Source: Lentilactobacillus raoultii (GTDB lineage Bacteria > Bacillota > Bacilli > Lactobacillales > Lactobacillaceae). Taken from it: DNA of 64,000 bases. How positions within the stretch are numbered: the first letter of the stretch is position 1; the number at the start of each line of letters is the position of its first letter. Shown here piece after piece: positions 23,379-31,738 of this stretch. Below the pieces are notes generated by a model, which saw only the letters and a list, made by a program, of their open reading frames with translations, was not told the origin of the DNA and made no database searches. The DNA is taken from NCBI RefSeq assembly GCF_900411375.1, contig NZ_LS422984.1, forward strand, positions 427,632-491,631, in the 5' to 3' direction. Both the position numbers and the translations under genes were made by a program.

Positions 23379-23451
23379 ACTTTTAATATACCATACTTGT
23401 CAGAATCTGGTCAATGACAACCCAATTAAATTGAATGATCATAAACATCAA

Positions 23452-24417
23452 TTAGTCTAAATTGAGTGCTTTACTGTAAACCCAATACTTTTGGGCATTA
23501 GAATCACTTGAAAAGCGAATTCGGTACCAAGTGCTACCGGAGGATTTGGTACCGATATCATCAATATAAACTTTTTTGCCAATAGTGGCACCAACCGAAG
23601 TCCATGAGTAAGTCTTGACATTGGCACGTGAATTCTTAACGTGGTTGTACAGCCTGTATGATTGGTATTTGTCTCCTAATAACGCTTTCTTATCGGCTGA
23701 TTTGTATGAAACTTTATCAAATGCTTTCTTTTCATGTGAGGCGGTTAAGTTATTGTAAGTCGTTTTGACCAGTTGATAGAATTGGGCAAACGTGTAACCT
23801 GCTCCAAAGTAGGTTTTACCCATTGACGCATAGTAGGCAGTTGGATCCGTGTGGTCAGTTCCACCCAAAAATTTGGAAACACCTTTGTGTGACCAAACGG
23901 TACCTTTACCGTCATAAGCAGCATCGTTGGGCTTTAAGCCGTATTTGTTTAAGATATAAGCTGTGTAGTAAGCAGCATTGGCAATTTCATGTGCGAATGC
24001 GGATTTACTGTGAACGCGAACCTGTTCAAATTGAACAAAGCGGGCATTTGCCGGATACCCGGCGCCCCAAGCCAGGTAATTCGTGTTGGCAATGTTGATG
24101 ATTCGACTGGCGTCCACAAATGTGTGAACAAATGCGGAGCGGTAGTTGCGTTTCATATAAGCGATTTCGTTATAAATGGTTGAATTTGGGTTAGCAGTTT
24201 CGTGAACCACGACCCCTTCAGGCTTCTCGGTACCATGTCGATAGCCATTCTTAGGAAAGCCACCCCAAATTGAAGAAGTCACACTGGCGTGATCGATGTT
24301 ATGGTTGGCAATGTATGAATTGACGCTTTCGGCGTGGGCGTTGCCATTGAGGGCAAACATTCCGGTAACGGCAAAGGAAAGCGCACAGACCGCCTTAATT
24401 AAAATTCTTTTTTTCAA
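23452..24417 (-). CDS. Secreted N-acetylmuramoyl-L-alanine amidase (Amidase_2) with C-terminal SH3-like domain
   Basis: Peptidoglycan hydrolase, 321 aa. Sec signal peptide about 1-29 (cleavage near AHA). Amidase_2/PGRP catalytic domain about 55-215, with zinc ligands in VVVHETANPNS (about 69-79), WSHKGVSKFLGGTDHTDP (about 173-190) and the acidic residue in that last stretch. The C-terminal 80 residues (YRLYNHVKNSR..., WTSVGATIGKKVYIDDIG..., STWYRIRF) look like a wall-binding SH3b/GW-type module. Probably an autolysin. Single gene. Confidence 0.88.
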   Translation of the reverse strand: MKKRILIKAVCALSFAVTGMFALNGNAHAESVNSYIANHNIDHASVTSSIWGGFPKNGYRHGTEKPEGVVVHETANPNSTIYNEIAYMKRNYRSAFVHTFVDASRIINIANTNYLAWGAGYPANARFVQFEQVRVHSKSAFAHEIANAAYYTAYILNKYGLKPNDAAYDGKGTVWSHKGVSKFLGGTDHTDPTAYYASMGKTYFGAGYTFAQFYQLVKTTYNNLTASHEKKAFDKVSYKSADKKALLGDKYQSYRLYNHVKNSRANVKTYSWTSVGATIGKKVYIDDIGTKSSGSTWYRIRFSSDSNAQKYWVYSKALNLD

Positions 24418-24570
24418 AACAGTTTTCCCCTTCAGAAATTGATTATTAATTTAAAATATTTTTGGTTATATTTTGGATAAAGTCAGTCTGGTTTATATAT
24501 CAAATTTTTACATTCTTAGATTGATTACGCTTAGTAATATAAACGATTTAGGGAGGCAGATTCAAGCACT

Positions 24571-24616
24571 AAAAAAGCCCACAACCAGCGTTTTAACGCA
24601 TGATTGCGGGCTTTTA
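24571..24616 (-). terminator. perR terminator
   Basis: GCCC/GGGC-cored stem (AAAAAGCCC...GGGCTTTTA) with T run on the minus strand. The 150 nt on its left side are AT-rich promoter-like DNA for the amidase. Confidence 0.65.
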
Positions 24617-24707
24617 GCGGTTACTTATCAATCATATTAAGAGTTGTTGACAAAATATTAAAAAAACGTTTTAAAACCTGTCACGTCAGCATTTCAAGCT
24701 TGTAATA

Positions 24708-25175
24708 TTACTGAGTTCGCTTTTGTTTGGCGAGCTTTTTTTCGCACTTTGGGCAAATTCCAGTTACTTCTAATTGGGCTCCGGTCACTTCAAAACCGAC
24801 TTTTTCGCGGGCCACCTTTTGGACATGGGCCACAATGTCTGGATAGGATTCATCGAAAATATCAAAAATTTTGCCACAATTTTCGCAAATCGCATGATAG
24901 TGGGGAACCCCGAAGAAGTCATACCGTAAGCCACCATCTTTGTTTGGCAATTCGATGACCAAGCCATTGTCCACGAATAATTTAAGTGTATTGTAAATAG
25001 TTGCAACACTTAAGTTTGGTAGTTTTTTATCAATGGCGTCTCGAATGGTGTCAACAGACGGGTGATTGTGATGGGTAATTAAGTAAGTTAGAATTATTTC
25101 TCGCTGAGGGGTAATTCGAACCCCTTTTTTCTTAAGTCGTTTTAGTGAAACGTCTAGTTGTGCATTAGTAGCCAT
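24708..25175 (-). CDS. perR: Fur family regulator, PerR type
   Basis: 155 aa peroxide- and metal-responsive repressor. N-terminal winged helix with KKGVRITPQREIILTYL (about 15-31) and LSVATIYNTLKLF (about 54-66). The dimerisation domain has HYHAICENCGKIFDI (about 92-106) and the second cysteine pair CPKCEKK near the C-terminus, forming the structural zinc site. The H-rich linker and Asp/His ligands suit PerR more than Fur or Zur, but the subgroup is an inference. A perfect box upstream suggests autoregulation. Confidence 0.88.
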   Translation of the reverse strand: MATNAQLDVSLKRLKKKGVRITPQREIILTYLITHHNHPSVDTIRDAIDKKLPNLSVATIYNTLKLFVDNGLVIELPNKDGGLRYDFFGVPHYHAICENCGKIFDIFDESYPDIVAHVQKVAREKVGFEVTGAQLEVTGICPKCEKKLAKQKRTQ

Positions 25176-25255
25176 AGCGCGATTCCTCCAATATCAAGTG
25201 GAAGTGGTCAACTGTCTAATTCCAGCCGGTTTCCAGAGCTACGTTGATTATCATC

Positions 25256-25270
25256 TTAGAATTATTCTAA
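25256..25270. promoter_or_regulatory. PerR/Fur-type box
   Basis: TTAGAATTATTCTAA is a perfect 7-1-7 palindrome, two changes per arm-pair away from the PerR consensus TTATAATNATTATAA. It lies 81 nt before the perR start. Confidence 0.7.
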
Positions 25271-25366
25271 ACTATATTTGAAAATAAATCAACGAAGTTA
25301 TCGATTTTTACTTACTTTTTGTCAATTTTTAGGATAATGTTAGTTGATTAGCAACCCATAACGGGT

Positions 25367-25870
25367 TTATTTGAAGGTGGTAAGAGCTAATTTAAACTGT
25401 CGTTGATCCGTCGTTTTAAACTGATTAGCGGTTAAAATTTTTGAAAGCTCAGGTAGTGGTTCATCAAGGGTCACGACTAATTGAGTAAAATTAAAATGAT
25501 CGTTGGCGAATTCAATAGTGCGTTTGAGGACCTCACTTAAACCAGCAACGTCTTTTCTTAAAAAGGTGAAGTCCAAGTTGCCAATTTGGGAAGTTGATTT
25601 AAAGCCGGAGAGTGTCACAATTCCCTTGAAAGCTTGATGATTGGAATCCACAATTCCCCAAGTGAGTTCAGTTCCATTCATCACTCGCTGCATGATATGG
25701 TTGATGCCTTTAACGGTATCTAAAATTTGATTGGGTAACCATTCGGCGGAAACCGTCGTAAAAATTGGTTGGCTGAATAATGCGTCAACTTGTTTGACAG
25801 GCGTTTGAGTTAGCCAGTCCATGGTGTAATGTGCGGTTAAAACCGGATGAAACTTTTCGAACGATGCCAT
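25367..25870 (-). CDS. GNAT-like hypothetical protein, 167 aa
   Basis: Weakly like RimJ/RimL-type acetyltransferases: a middle strand FKGIVTLSGF (about 85-94), then QIGNLDFTFLRKDVAGLSEVLKRTIEFANDHFNFTQLVVTLDEPLPELSKILTANQF follows the order of GNAT motifs, but the Q/R-x-x-G-x-G/A loop is not recognisable, so acetyl-CoA binding is uncertain. No membrane segment. GGAGG lies before the ATG. It is divergent from the lactonase gene. Confidence 0.5.
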   Translation of the reverse strand: MASFEKFHPVLTAHYTMDWLTQTPVKQVDALFSQPIFTTVSAEWLPNQILDTVKGINHIMQRVMNGTELTWGIVDSNHQAFKGIVTLSGFKSTSQIGNLDFTFLRKDVAGLSEVLKRTIEFANDHFNFTQLVVTLDEPLPELSKILTANQFKTTDQRQFKLALTTFK

Positions 25871-25911
25871 AAAATGGCCTCCTTTATCTGAAATTGCTTA
25901 CATAATTGGTG

Positions 25912-25939
25912 TTGATTAGCGTCTATACTGTGGCATAAT
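25912..25939 (+). promoter_or_regulatory. Promoter of the lactonase gene
   Basis: TTGATT and CATAAT are separated by 16 nt, about 30 nt before the TTG start. Confidence 0.6.
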
Positions 25940-25970
25940 GAAAGTATCAATGAATGCGGAGGTAAAGCTT

Positions 25971-27023
25971 TTGATAGAAAAATATTTGATTGGAACCTAT
26001 ACCAGACGACTTAGTCAGGGTGTTTATCAGCTTGAATTGGACACGGTTCGGCAAAAGCTGCAGCACCTGCAGCTGGTCGGTAAGGCCATTGATCCGACCT
26101 ATGTGGCGGAGTCTAATGCCAAGCGGATTTACGCAATTACCAAGGTTAAGGATCAAGCTGATAATGTCACTGGCGGGTTTAAGGAGTGGGACGGCCGCAG
26201 TGATGATTTTCCATTGGCTGACCAGGCAGTCATTCATGATCAGGAAACGTCACCAGCCTATATCGCCGTTGATGAAGCTCGTCACCTAGTTTTTACGGCA
26301 AATTATCACGCGGGGACGGTTTGTACTTATAAGATCGCGGATGATGGTGCCATCACCCGTGCTGATCGCATTATGGATAAGGGCACACTGGGCTTTCGTC
26401 CTGAGCAGCAGGATGGCCCGCATCCCCACTACATTAATTTAACTCCTGATAATCGGGTAGTGGTAGTTGATCTGGGTGTTGATAAAGTGTATCTGTATGA
26501 TTTGGATAACAGTGGTAAATTAACGCCGGTCAGTGAACTCCAAATGGAAGATGGTTATGGTCCCCGTCATATCGCATTTGATGAGCAGAAGGGCGTGGCC
26601 TATCTGGTTGGTGAGTTAAGCAGTAATTTGGCTGTTTTGGATTATGATGAAAAAGCAGGCAAACTTACACTCAGGTGCATTTCGTCCACCATTCCGGATG
26701 ATTGGACCGAGCATAACGGTGCGGCTGCTATTCGGATTTCAAAGGATGGTCGATTCGTTTACGTCTCAAATCGCGGCAACAACACCATCGCTGTTTTTAG
26801 TTCAGATGAAAAGGGAAATATTCAACTGATTCAGCGGATTTCAACTGAAGGAGATTTCCCCCGAGACTTTAATTTCAGTGATGATGAATCATTTGTGATT
26901 TGTGTAAATCAGAATTCCGACAATGGTACTTTGTATACCAGGAATGCTCAAAGCGGTAAGCTGACGCTGGTTCAAAAGGACTTTCAAGTGCCGGAACCAG
27001 TTAGTGTTTTAAGACGAAAGTAA
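25971..27023 (+). CDS. Lactonase family seven-bladed beta-propeller (6-phosphogluconolactonase type)
   Basis: About 350 aa from TTG at 25971, chosen because GGAGG lies 8 nt upstream. The start MIEKYLIGTYTRRLSQGVYQ is typical of the YbhE/Pgl family. Propeller repeats carry the family's GxxPHxI-type motifs: DGPHPHYINLTPDNRVVVVDLG (about 145-166), GYGPRHIAF (about 196-204), FVYVSNRGNNTIAVF and GDFPRDFNF. It probably opens 6-phosphogluconolactone in the oxidative pentose phosphate route used by heterofermenters; other lactones are possible. Confidence 0.87.
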   Translation: MIEKYLIGTYTRRLSQGVYQLELDTVRQKLQHLQLVGKAIDPTYVAESNAKRIYAITKVKDQADNVTGGFKEWDGRSDDFPLADQAVIHDQETSPAYIAVDEARHLVFTANYHAGTVCTYKIADDGAITRADRIMDKGTLGFRPEQQDGPHPHYINLTPDNRVVVVDLGVDKVYLYDLDNSGKLTPVSELQMEDGYGPRHIAFDEQKGVAYLVGELSSNLAVLDYDEKAGKLTLRCISSTIPDDWTEHNGAAAIRISKDGRFVYVSNRGNNTIAVFSSDEKGNIQLIQRISTEGDFPRDFNFSDDESFVICVNQNSDNGTLYTRNAQSGKLTLVQKDFQVPEPVSVLRRK

Positions 27024-27076
27024 ATTTATTGACGCGGCTGGCTTAAAGTTGCTGCGAATGATCAGCTTTAATTAAA

Positions 27077-27126
27077 AGAAGAGGCCGAGACAAAAATCAC
27101 TTTTGTTTCGATCTCTTCTTTTTTTA
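27077..27126 (+). terminator. Terminator after lactonase
   Basis: AAGAAGAGGCCGAGACAAAA pairs with TTTTGTTTCGATCTCTTCTT and runs into a T tract. Confidence 0.8.
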
Positions 27127-27135
27127 TCGATAGAT

Positions 27136-27987
27136 TTAATTAACTCTGGTTTCAATCGAGCCTAACCCATCAATTTCACTGGTGAAAACATCGCCGGATT
27201 TCAAAAAGACCTGTGGATTCCGGCCGACACCCGTCCCACTTGGAGTACCGGTAAAAATCAAGTCGCCTGGATATAGTTCAATGACGCCCGAAATGTAGGA
27301 CACCAAGGTCTGGATATCAAAAATCATTTGGCCAATTGTCGCTTGCTGCATCACGTCACCGTTAACCTTGGTGATAACATGCTTTGAGACGATATCGTCA
27401 GTATCGGCAATTGTTGAAATGTAAGGGCCAACCGGTGAATAGTTGCGGAATGATTTTCCGAGATCAAACTGGGTGTTGGGACCGTCGATTGATTGAAGTG
27501 TTCGATCGGAAATGTCTTGGCCGACCATGTAACCGGCAATGGCATCCTCAGCATCTTCCCGACTAATATTTCGGCCACCGTTGCCGATTACAATGACTAG
27601 TTCGGATTCCCAGTCAACGGTGTCGCTGCTGAGATGAATCGAATTGTCCGGTCCAGCCAGTGAGCTGACAAATTTATTAAAAACGTTTGGCCGCTTGGGT
27701 CTGGCAGTTGACATCTCTTCCATGTGGTCAAGGTAATTAAAGCCGATCGCCGGTAACTGGCGTGGATGGACAACGGGTTGCTCAAATTTTTTAACATCGA
27801 GCGGCTCTGCGCGATCGTCGTTAATAATTGCTTTATCAGAAATATCGATGAGCACTTTGGATTCGAAGCCCTGCCAATCATTCAAAATATCGTCGATTGA
27901 ATTATAGCCGTTAATTGGCACACCCCATAATTGATTGTTCTGTGGCGCGACAAACGTTGGCTTTTGATCATACATTGCTAATTTCAA
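27136..27987 (-). CDS. Fumarylacetoacetate hydrolase (FAH) family protein
   Basis: 283 aa from TTG at 27987, preceded by AGGAGGG; the resulting start (MKLAMYDQ) agrees with the family, while the upstream frame has no site. FAH-fold metal ligands appear in IGFNYLDHMEEM and DWESELVIVIGNGGRNI. The loop GYMVGQDISDRTLQ and the C-terminal LIFTGTPSGTGVGRNPQVFLKSGD are typical. Members cleave or decarboxylate beta-keto acids; the substrate here is unknown. It follows the helicase gene by 56 nt on the same strand. Confidence 0.86.
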   Translation of the reverse strand: MKLAMYDQKPTFVAPQNNQLWGVPINGYNSIDDILNDWQGFESKVLIDISDKAIINDDRAEPLDVKKFEQPVVHPRQLPAIGFNYLDHMEEMSTARPKRPNVFNKFVSSLAGPDNSIHLSSDTVDWESELVIVIGNGGRNISREDAEDAIAGYMVGQDISDRTLQSIDGPNTQFDLGKSFRNYSPVGPYISTIADTDDIVSKHVITKVNGDVMQQATIGQMIFDIQTLVSYISGVIELYPGDLIFTGTPSGTGVGRNPQVFLKSGDVFTSEIDGLGSIETRVN

Positions 27988-28043
27988 ACTGAATCCCTCC
28001 TGGCATATCGATGAACGAATGGTGATACTAGTATACACCTAAA

Positions 28044-30404
28044 TTACGTTGACCAAAACTTTTGCAGTTGGTTTCCGAGCTGCTGAGCACTGTTGACAAC
28101 TTGTAAATTTGTCCAATGGGGCGGAAAGATTTGCCGGTATCTTGATTGACTAAAGCGCTGATCCATCAGAACAACGACGCCCTTGTCAGTGCTGGTCCGA
28201 ATGACTCTTCCCGCCGCTTGACTTACATTATTAAACCCCGGCAGTTGATATGCAAACGAAAAGCCCTGACCGTTGAGGGCGTCAAAGTAATCCCGAATTA
28301 AATCCGACTCGGCATTCATACCTGGCAAGCCAACACTGACAATGCCAACGCCAATTAGTTGGTCGTGCTTTAAATCAATTCCTTCAGAAAAAATACCGCC
28401 AAGAAGGGCAAAGCCAACTTTGGTTTGCTGCGGGTGATGCCTAAATTCGGCCAAGAAAGCCTGACGGGCGTCATGGTCCATATCGGCTGATTGGCGAAAC
28501 GTTTGAATAGCCGGATAGGTTTCGGTAAATTGGGTTAATACCGCTTCGAGGTAAGCCATTGACGGCAAAAAGATTAGGTAGTGACCGACTTTTTGAGAAA
28601 CCATCGCGTCAATCATGTCACAGATTGGTTGAAGACTGTTGTGGCGGTTAACATACCGGGTGTCGATATTGTTAGCAATAATGATTTGACAGTTTTTGGG
28701 CGGAAACGAGGAGGTGGAAATCATCGTTAAACTATCGGTTTCGTTGCCTAAAACCCGCTGGTAATAATTAATTGGACTTAGCGTTGCTGAAAATAAAATG
28801 GCGGCTCGCCCTAAGTCGAGGCTTTCCTTTAGATGTTGGCTGGGATCCAGACAAAATTGGCGGAAGGTAATCTCATGATGCACATCGTCAAGGATGATCC
28901 GGGTTCGGTAAGTGGTATCGTAGAGCTGAGAAATCAGATAATAACTGCGACATTGAAGATAATAATTGACCACTTGATCAACCGTATCGGTGGGTGTTTG
29001 GTGGGCCAACCAATCATGAGTTTCATTAATAAGTTCACCAAGGGTTTGGTTAAAATTAGTTAAGGGTTCAACTTGGGCGATTTGATGATCAACTGTGGCT
29101 TCAGCAACCTTACCGTAGCGTGTGAAAGAACGCTGGAGTGACCGCAATTTTTTAATTAATTTTTGATTAGCGGCTCGATGTTGGGAGAGCGCCTTAACTA
29201 ACGGAGTAATGGGAGAACGGCTTAGGGTGGCCGAGTACATCTCGCGGGACCGGTGAACCAGATTGTGAACTTCGTCGATTAAAAAGCAGTTTGATTTATC
29301 TGGTGCAGCGAAAAATCGTTGCAGGTGAACTTGTGGATCAAATAAATAATTATAGTCGCAGATGATAATATCGCAAAATAAGCTCACGTCCAACGAAAAT
29401 TCGAAGGGATCAACTTTGTGCTTTTCAGCATATGTTTCAATGACCGATCGGGTTAATTGATCCTCGTGAGTTAAGATATCCATCATTGCCGGGCGAACCC
29501 GGTCGTAATAGCTAATCATGTACGGATTCTTTTCGGGTGGTACGTCTTTTTCTGCCGGGAAGCTGATTTTATCTTTAGCGGTTAGGGTAATACTTTTAAG
29601 CTTCAAAGACTTTTGAGCCATTAACGAAATGGTTTCTTCAGCAACCTGGCGGGTACTCTGCTTGGCCGTAAAGTAAAAAATCCGGTTAATCAGGGACTCA
29701 CCCATGGATTTAATTGCTGGAAACAACGTTGAAATGGTTTTCCCCGTGCCGGTTGGCGCTTCCACAAAGAGATGTTTTTCCAGTAAAATGGTTTTATAGA
29801 CGTTGACTGCCAACTGTCGCTGACCCGGACGGTAATTCGGAAATGGAAATTTAAGAGCTTGAGCGGAGTTGATGCGCTGTTGGTCAAGTTTGTGTCGAAG
29901 TGCAAGCCATTCTTGATAATCAGTGATGAGGGCACTAAAAAAAGCCGTCGCTGCCTGCTTGGTGTAGGGCTTGGTTTTAGTCGTGATGGTTTCATCCGGT
30001 GTTTGAACATAAGTTAATTGTAAAGTGACTTCGGCCAAGGTTTCTTCCTGATGCATTAAAAGGTACGCGTAAACTTGTGCCTGAGCCCAATAAAGTTGAC
30101 TAGTGCTTTCTGGAAGTGCTTCAAAGTCCAGATCGGAAGTCTTGATTTCTTCGATAAGAACACCGTCATCTCGGCGGTCAATGCCGTCGGCTCGACCTTC
30201 GATCACGTATTCATCTTCCAAAAATTCAAATGAGGTTTTTAAACTGACTTCAGCCTGATAACTTTTTGGTCGACGTTTTTGAAGCTTTCGGTGAATTCGG
30301 CTGCCTTCTTGAGCGGTATTGTCGCTGGAAGTAAGCGGATTCAAATCGCCGGTTCGTCGTAAAAATTCAATTAACTGCCGAATACCGATTCGATGAACTG
30401 TCAT
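28044..30404 (-). CDS. PD-(D/E)XK nuclease-XPD/DinG-like helicase fusion without iron-sulphur cysteines
   Basis: 786 aa from the ATG at 30404 (GAAGGG site). N-terminal nuclease-like domain, about 1-170, with VIEGRADGIDRR...GVLIEEIKT, the D...ExK pattern. Then a superfamily 2 helicase: Walker A EAPTGTGKT (about 215-223), Walker B-like LIDEVHNL (about 372-379), and C-terminal motifs GGIFSEGID and QAAGRVIRT. Where XPD/DinG proteins carry four cysteines, this one has DVPPEKNPYMISYYDR and KVDPFEFSLD, so the scaffold is kept but the ligands are gone. Role in DNA repair inferred. Confidence 0.85.
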   Translation of the reverse strand: MTVHRIGIRQLIEFLRRTGDLNPLTSSDNTAQEGSRIHRKLQKRRPKSYQAEVSLKTSFEFLEDEYVIEGRADGIDRRDDGVLIEEIKTSDLDFEALPESTSQLYWAQAQVYAYLLMHQEETLAEVTLQLTYVQTPDETITTKTKPYTKQAATAFFSALITDYQEWLALRHKLDQQRINSAQALKFPFPNYRPGQRQLAVNVYKTILLEKHLFVEAPTGTGKTISTLFPAIKSMGESLINRIFYFTAKQSTRQVAEETISLMAQKSLKLKSITLTAKDKISFPAEKDVPPEKNPYMISYYDRVRPAMMDILTHEDQLTRSVIETYAEKHKVDPFEFSLDVSLFCDIIICDYNYLFDPQVHLQRFFAAPDKSNCFLIDEVHNLVHRSREMYSATLSRSPITPLVKALSQHRAANQKLIKKLRSLQRSFTRYGKVAEATVDHQIAQVEPLTNFNQTLGELINETHDWLAHQTPTDTVDQVVNYYLQCRSYYLISQLYDTTYRTRIILDDVHHEITFRQFCLDPSQHLKESLDLGRAAILFSATLSPINYYQRVLGNETDSLTMISTSSFPPKNCQIIIANNIDTRYVNRHNSLQPICDMIDAMVSQKVGHYLIFLPSMAYLEAVLTQFTETYPAIQTFRQSADMDHDARQAFLAEFRHHPQQTKVGFALLGGIFSEGIDLKHDQLIGVGIVSVGLPGMNAESDLIRDYFDALNGQGFSFAYQLPGFNNVSQAAGRVIRTSTDKGVVVLMDQRFSQSRYRQIFPPHWTNLQVVNSAQQLGNQLQKFWST

Positions 30405-30543
30405 AAATTTCCCTTCAATCATGCACTACTAAGTACTTTCACGAATTAACCGTGTTTACCCGTTCAATTATACGTTAAAATAACGTTAACAGATATTTCT
30501 TTTTAAGAATAATCATGATCAAACTAAGTGGAGGGTTCTGGAA

Positions 30544-31137
30544 ATGCAGCTACGATACGGGCAACTCGTCAAAAATAATCATCAAACCTATTTTTCTATC
30601 GGTTCGGTAGTGGTCAATAATCCACAATTAATTTTGGACAACGTTAACTACATTGGCAAAAAGAATTTCGTCATTCACATTAAGTTTGGGGCGGGGATTA
30701 CCCGGCACGCGATCTTGTTAATTCCGTTTACCCAGCGTCAATTGCCGACTTACCTAACTCAAACCGATTTGGCAGCCTATCAAAAGCTGAGTGAAAGTGG
30801 CGATTGGTTGTTGTTGAATCCGGATGCTGATGAATTAAATCGTTTTCAATTGGTTGAAGAATTGGAAATTGAAGCACCGGCGGATGAACAGATCGCTAAT
30901 TTGGCCAGTTTACGGGAAAATACGATTCAATATGTGACACAATGGGTAAATCAGCTTCAAGCCAAGATTGATAAGCTTTCACAGCGCAAGGCCAATCACT
31001 ATTTCTCCAGTAAAGCGCATTACGAACAGGTAAAGGATTTTCTGTTGTCCGTGTCACCATTAATGGACTTACGATTGCAGGATCATCAGGTGCGCCAAGA
31101 TGAATGGCGGCTTAAGATCAGGTTGGGAGGTCAGTAA
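30544..31137 (+). CDS. Hypothetical protein, 197 aa
   Basis: Function not recognised. The N-terminal half (about 1-95) looks beta-rich with a conserved-looking start (MQLRYGQLVKNNHQTYFSIGSVVV). The middle (about 95-150) is acidic then helical (ELEIEAPADEQIANLASLRENTI) and the C-terminus is basic. No signal or membrane segment. Ribosome site GGAGGG lies 8 nt before the ATG. It forms an operon with the 72-aa gene 2 nt downstream and is divergent from the helicase. Confidence 0.55.
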   Translation: MQLRYGQLVKNNHQTYFSIGSVVVNNPQLILDNVNYIGKKNFVIHIKFGAGITRHAILLIPFTQRQLPTYLTQTDLAAYQKLSESGDWLLLNPDADELNRFQLVEELEIEAPADEQIANLASLRENTIQYVTQWVNQLQAKIDKLSQRKANHYFSSKAHYEQVKDFLLSVSPLMDLRLQDHQVRQDEWRLKIRLGGQ

Positions 31138-31139
31138 AA

Positions 31140-31358
31140 ATGATCGATCAAGCGAAATTACAGGTCATCGTTGAGACTTTTGCCCAATACCACGTGACCA
31201 TTAAGACACACGGCATGCTGATAACGGCGATCAATGGTCAACCGGTCAATTTCGATGCTAAAACCTACATGCAGGATCAATTGATTGAGTTGATTTGTCA
31301 GGTGATGGCCAATCAGTTGGTTAAAGAGGTTTGGCAAAAGCAACAAGGGCTTGAATAA
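31140..31358 (+). CDS. Hypothetical protein, 72 aa
   Basis: Function not recognised. Small soluble protein. The pattern TFAQYHVTIKTHGMLITAINGQPVNFDAKTYMQDQL reads as strand-strand-helix. The start follows the previous stop by 2 nt, and its ribosome site GGGAGG lies inside the previous gene, which indicates co-translation. No terminator was seen before the next promoter. Confidence 0.5.
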   Translation: MIDQAKLQVIVETFAQYHVTIKTHGMLITAINGQPVNFDAKTYMQDQLIELICQVMANQLVKEVWQKQQGLE

Positions 31359-31388
31359 AAACGCCTTAAAGAAGTTCTGTGTTTATTT

Positions 31389-31428
31389 TTGATTTTATGT
31401 ACAAATTAAAGTACAATATTAAGTACAA
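31389..31428 (+). promoter_or_regulatory. Toxin-antitoxin promoter with GTACAA operator repeats
   Basis: TTGATT (31389-31394), 17 nt, TACAAT (31412-31417). GTACAA occurs three times with a 12-nt period (31399, 31411, 31423), overlapping the -10. The spacing places repeats on nearly one face of the helix, as expected for an antitoxin-binding operator. Confidence 0.7.
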
Positions 31429-31441
31429 GGAAGGTGGTAGC

Positions 31442-31738
31442 ATGACATTAGCACTTACTCAAAGCGATTTTCGTGCCAACTTAAAAAAATATTTAGATCA
31501 GGTTAATGATGACGATGAGACGGTTTATGTCGCAAGGTCAAATAGTCGGGCAGTCGCGATTGTATCACAAGAAAAAATGGATTGGCTAGAGCGGGCTTTA
31601 AAGGCCAAAGAAGGCTCGTTGGAATATGCTATTGCACGCGATCAACTTATTAAGCGGAATGTATTACCTGACGATGAGATCGTCAAATCTGATGACAACT
31701 ACTGGGGCCAATTTAAACATGACGAAACTAAGATTTAA
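31442..31738 (+). CDS. Phd/YefM family antitoxin
   Basis: 98 aa from the ATG at 31442 with AAGGTGG upstream. The N-terminal DNA-binding domain is clear: MTLALTQSDFRANLKKYLDQVNDDDETVYVARSNSRAVAIVSQEKMDWLE follows the YefM/Phd layout (residues 1-53). The acidic C-terminal tail (about 70-98) would wrap the toxin. It overlaps the toxin gene by 20 nt. It should neutralise the YafQ-like toxin and repress the operon through the GTACAA repeats. Confidence 0.85.
   Translation: MTLALTQSDFRANLKKYLDQVNDDDETVYVARSNSRAVAIVSQEKMDWLERALKAKEGSLEYAIARDQLIKRNVLPDDEIVKSDDNYWGQFKHDETKI

Larger units (their letters stand above)
23022..23400 (+). repeat. Type I toxin-antitoxin-like element, copy 3
   Basis: Same layout and orientation as copy 1, with 236 identical nucleotides (23057-23292). 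The flanks differ: upstream 35 nt have several changes, and the hairpin right arm has CAGGACG instead of CAGGGCG. The 5' arm (23093-23107) and 3' arm (23319-23333) can pair. The toxin terminator is at 23346-23375. It lies just upstream of the proBA promoter, pointing away from it. Confidence 0.8.
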
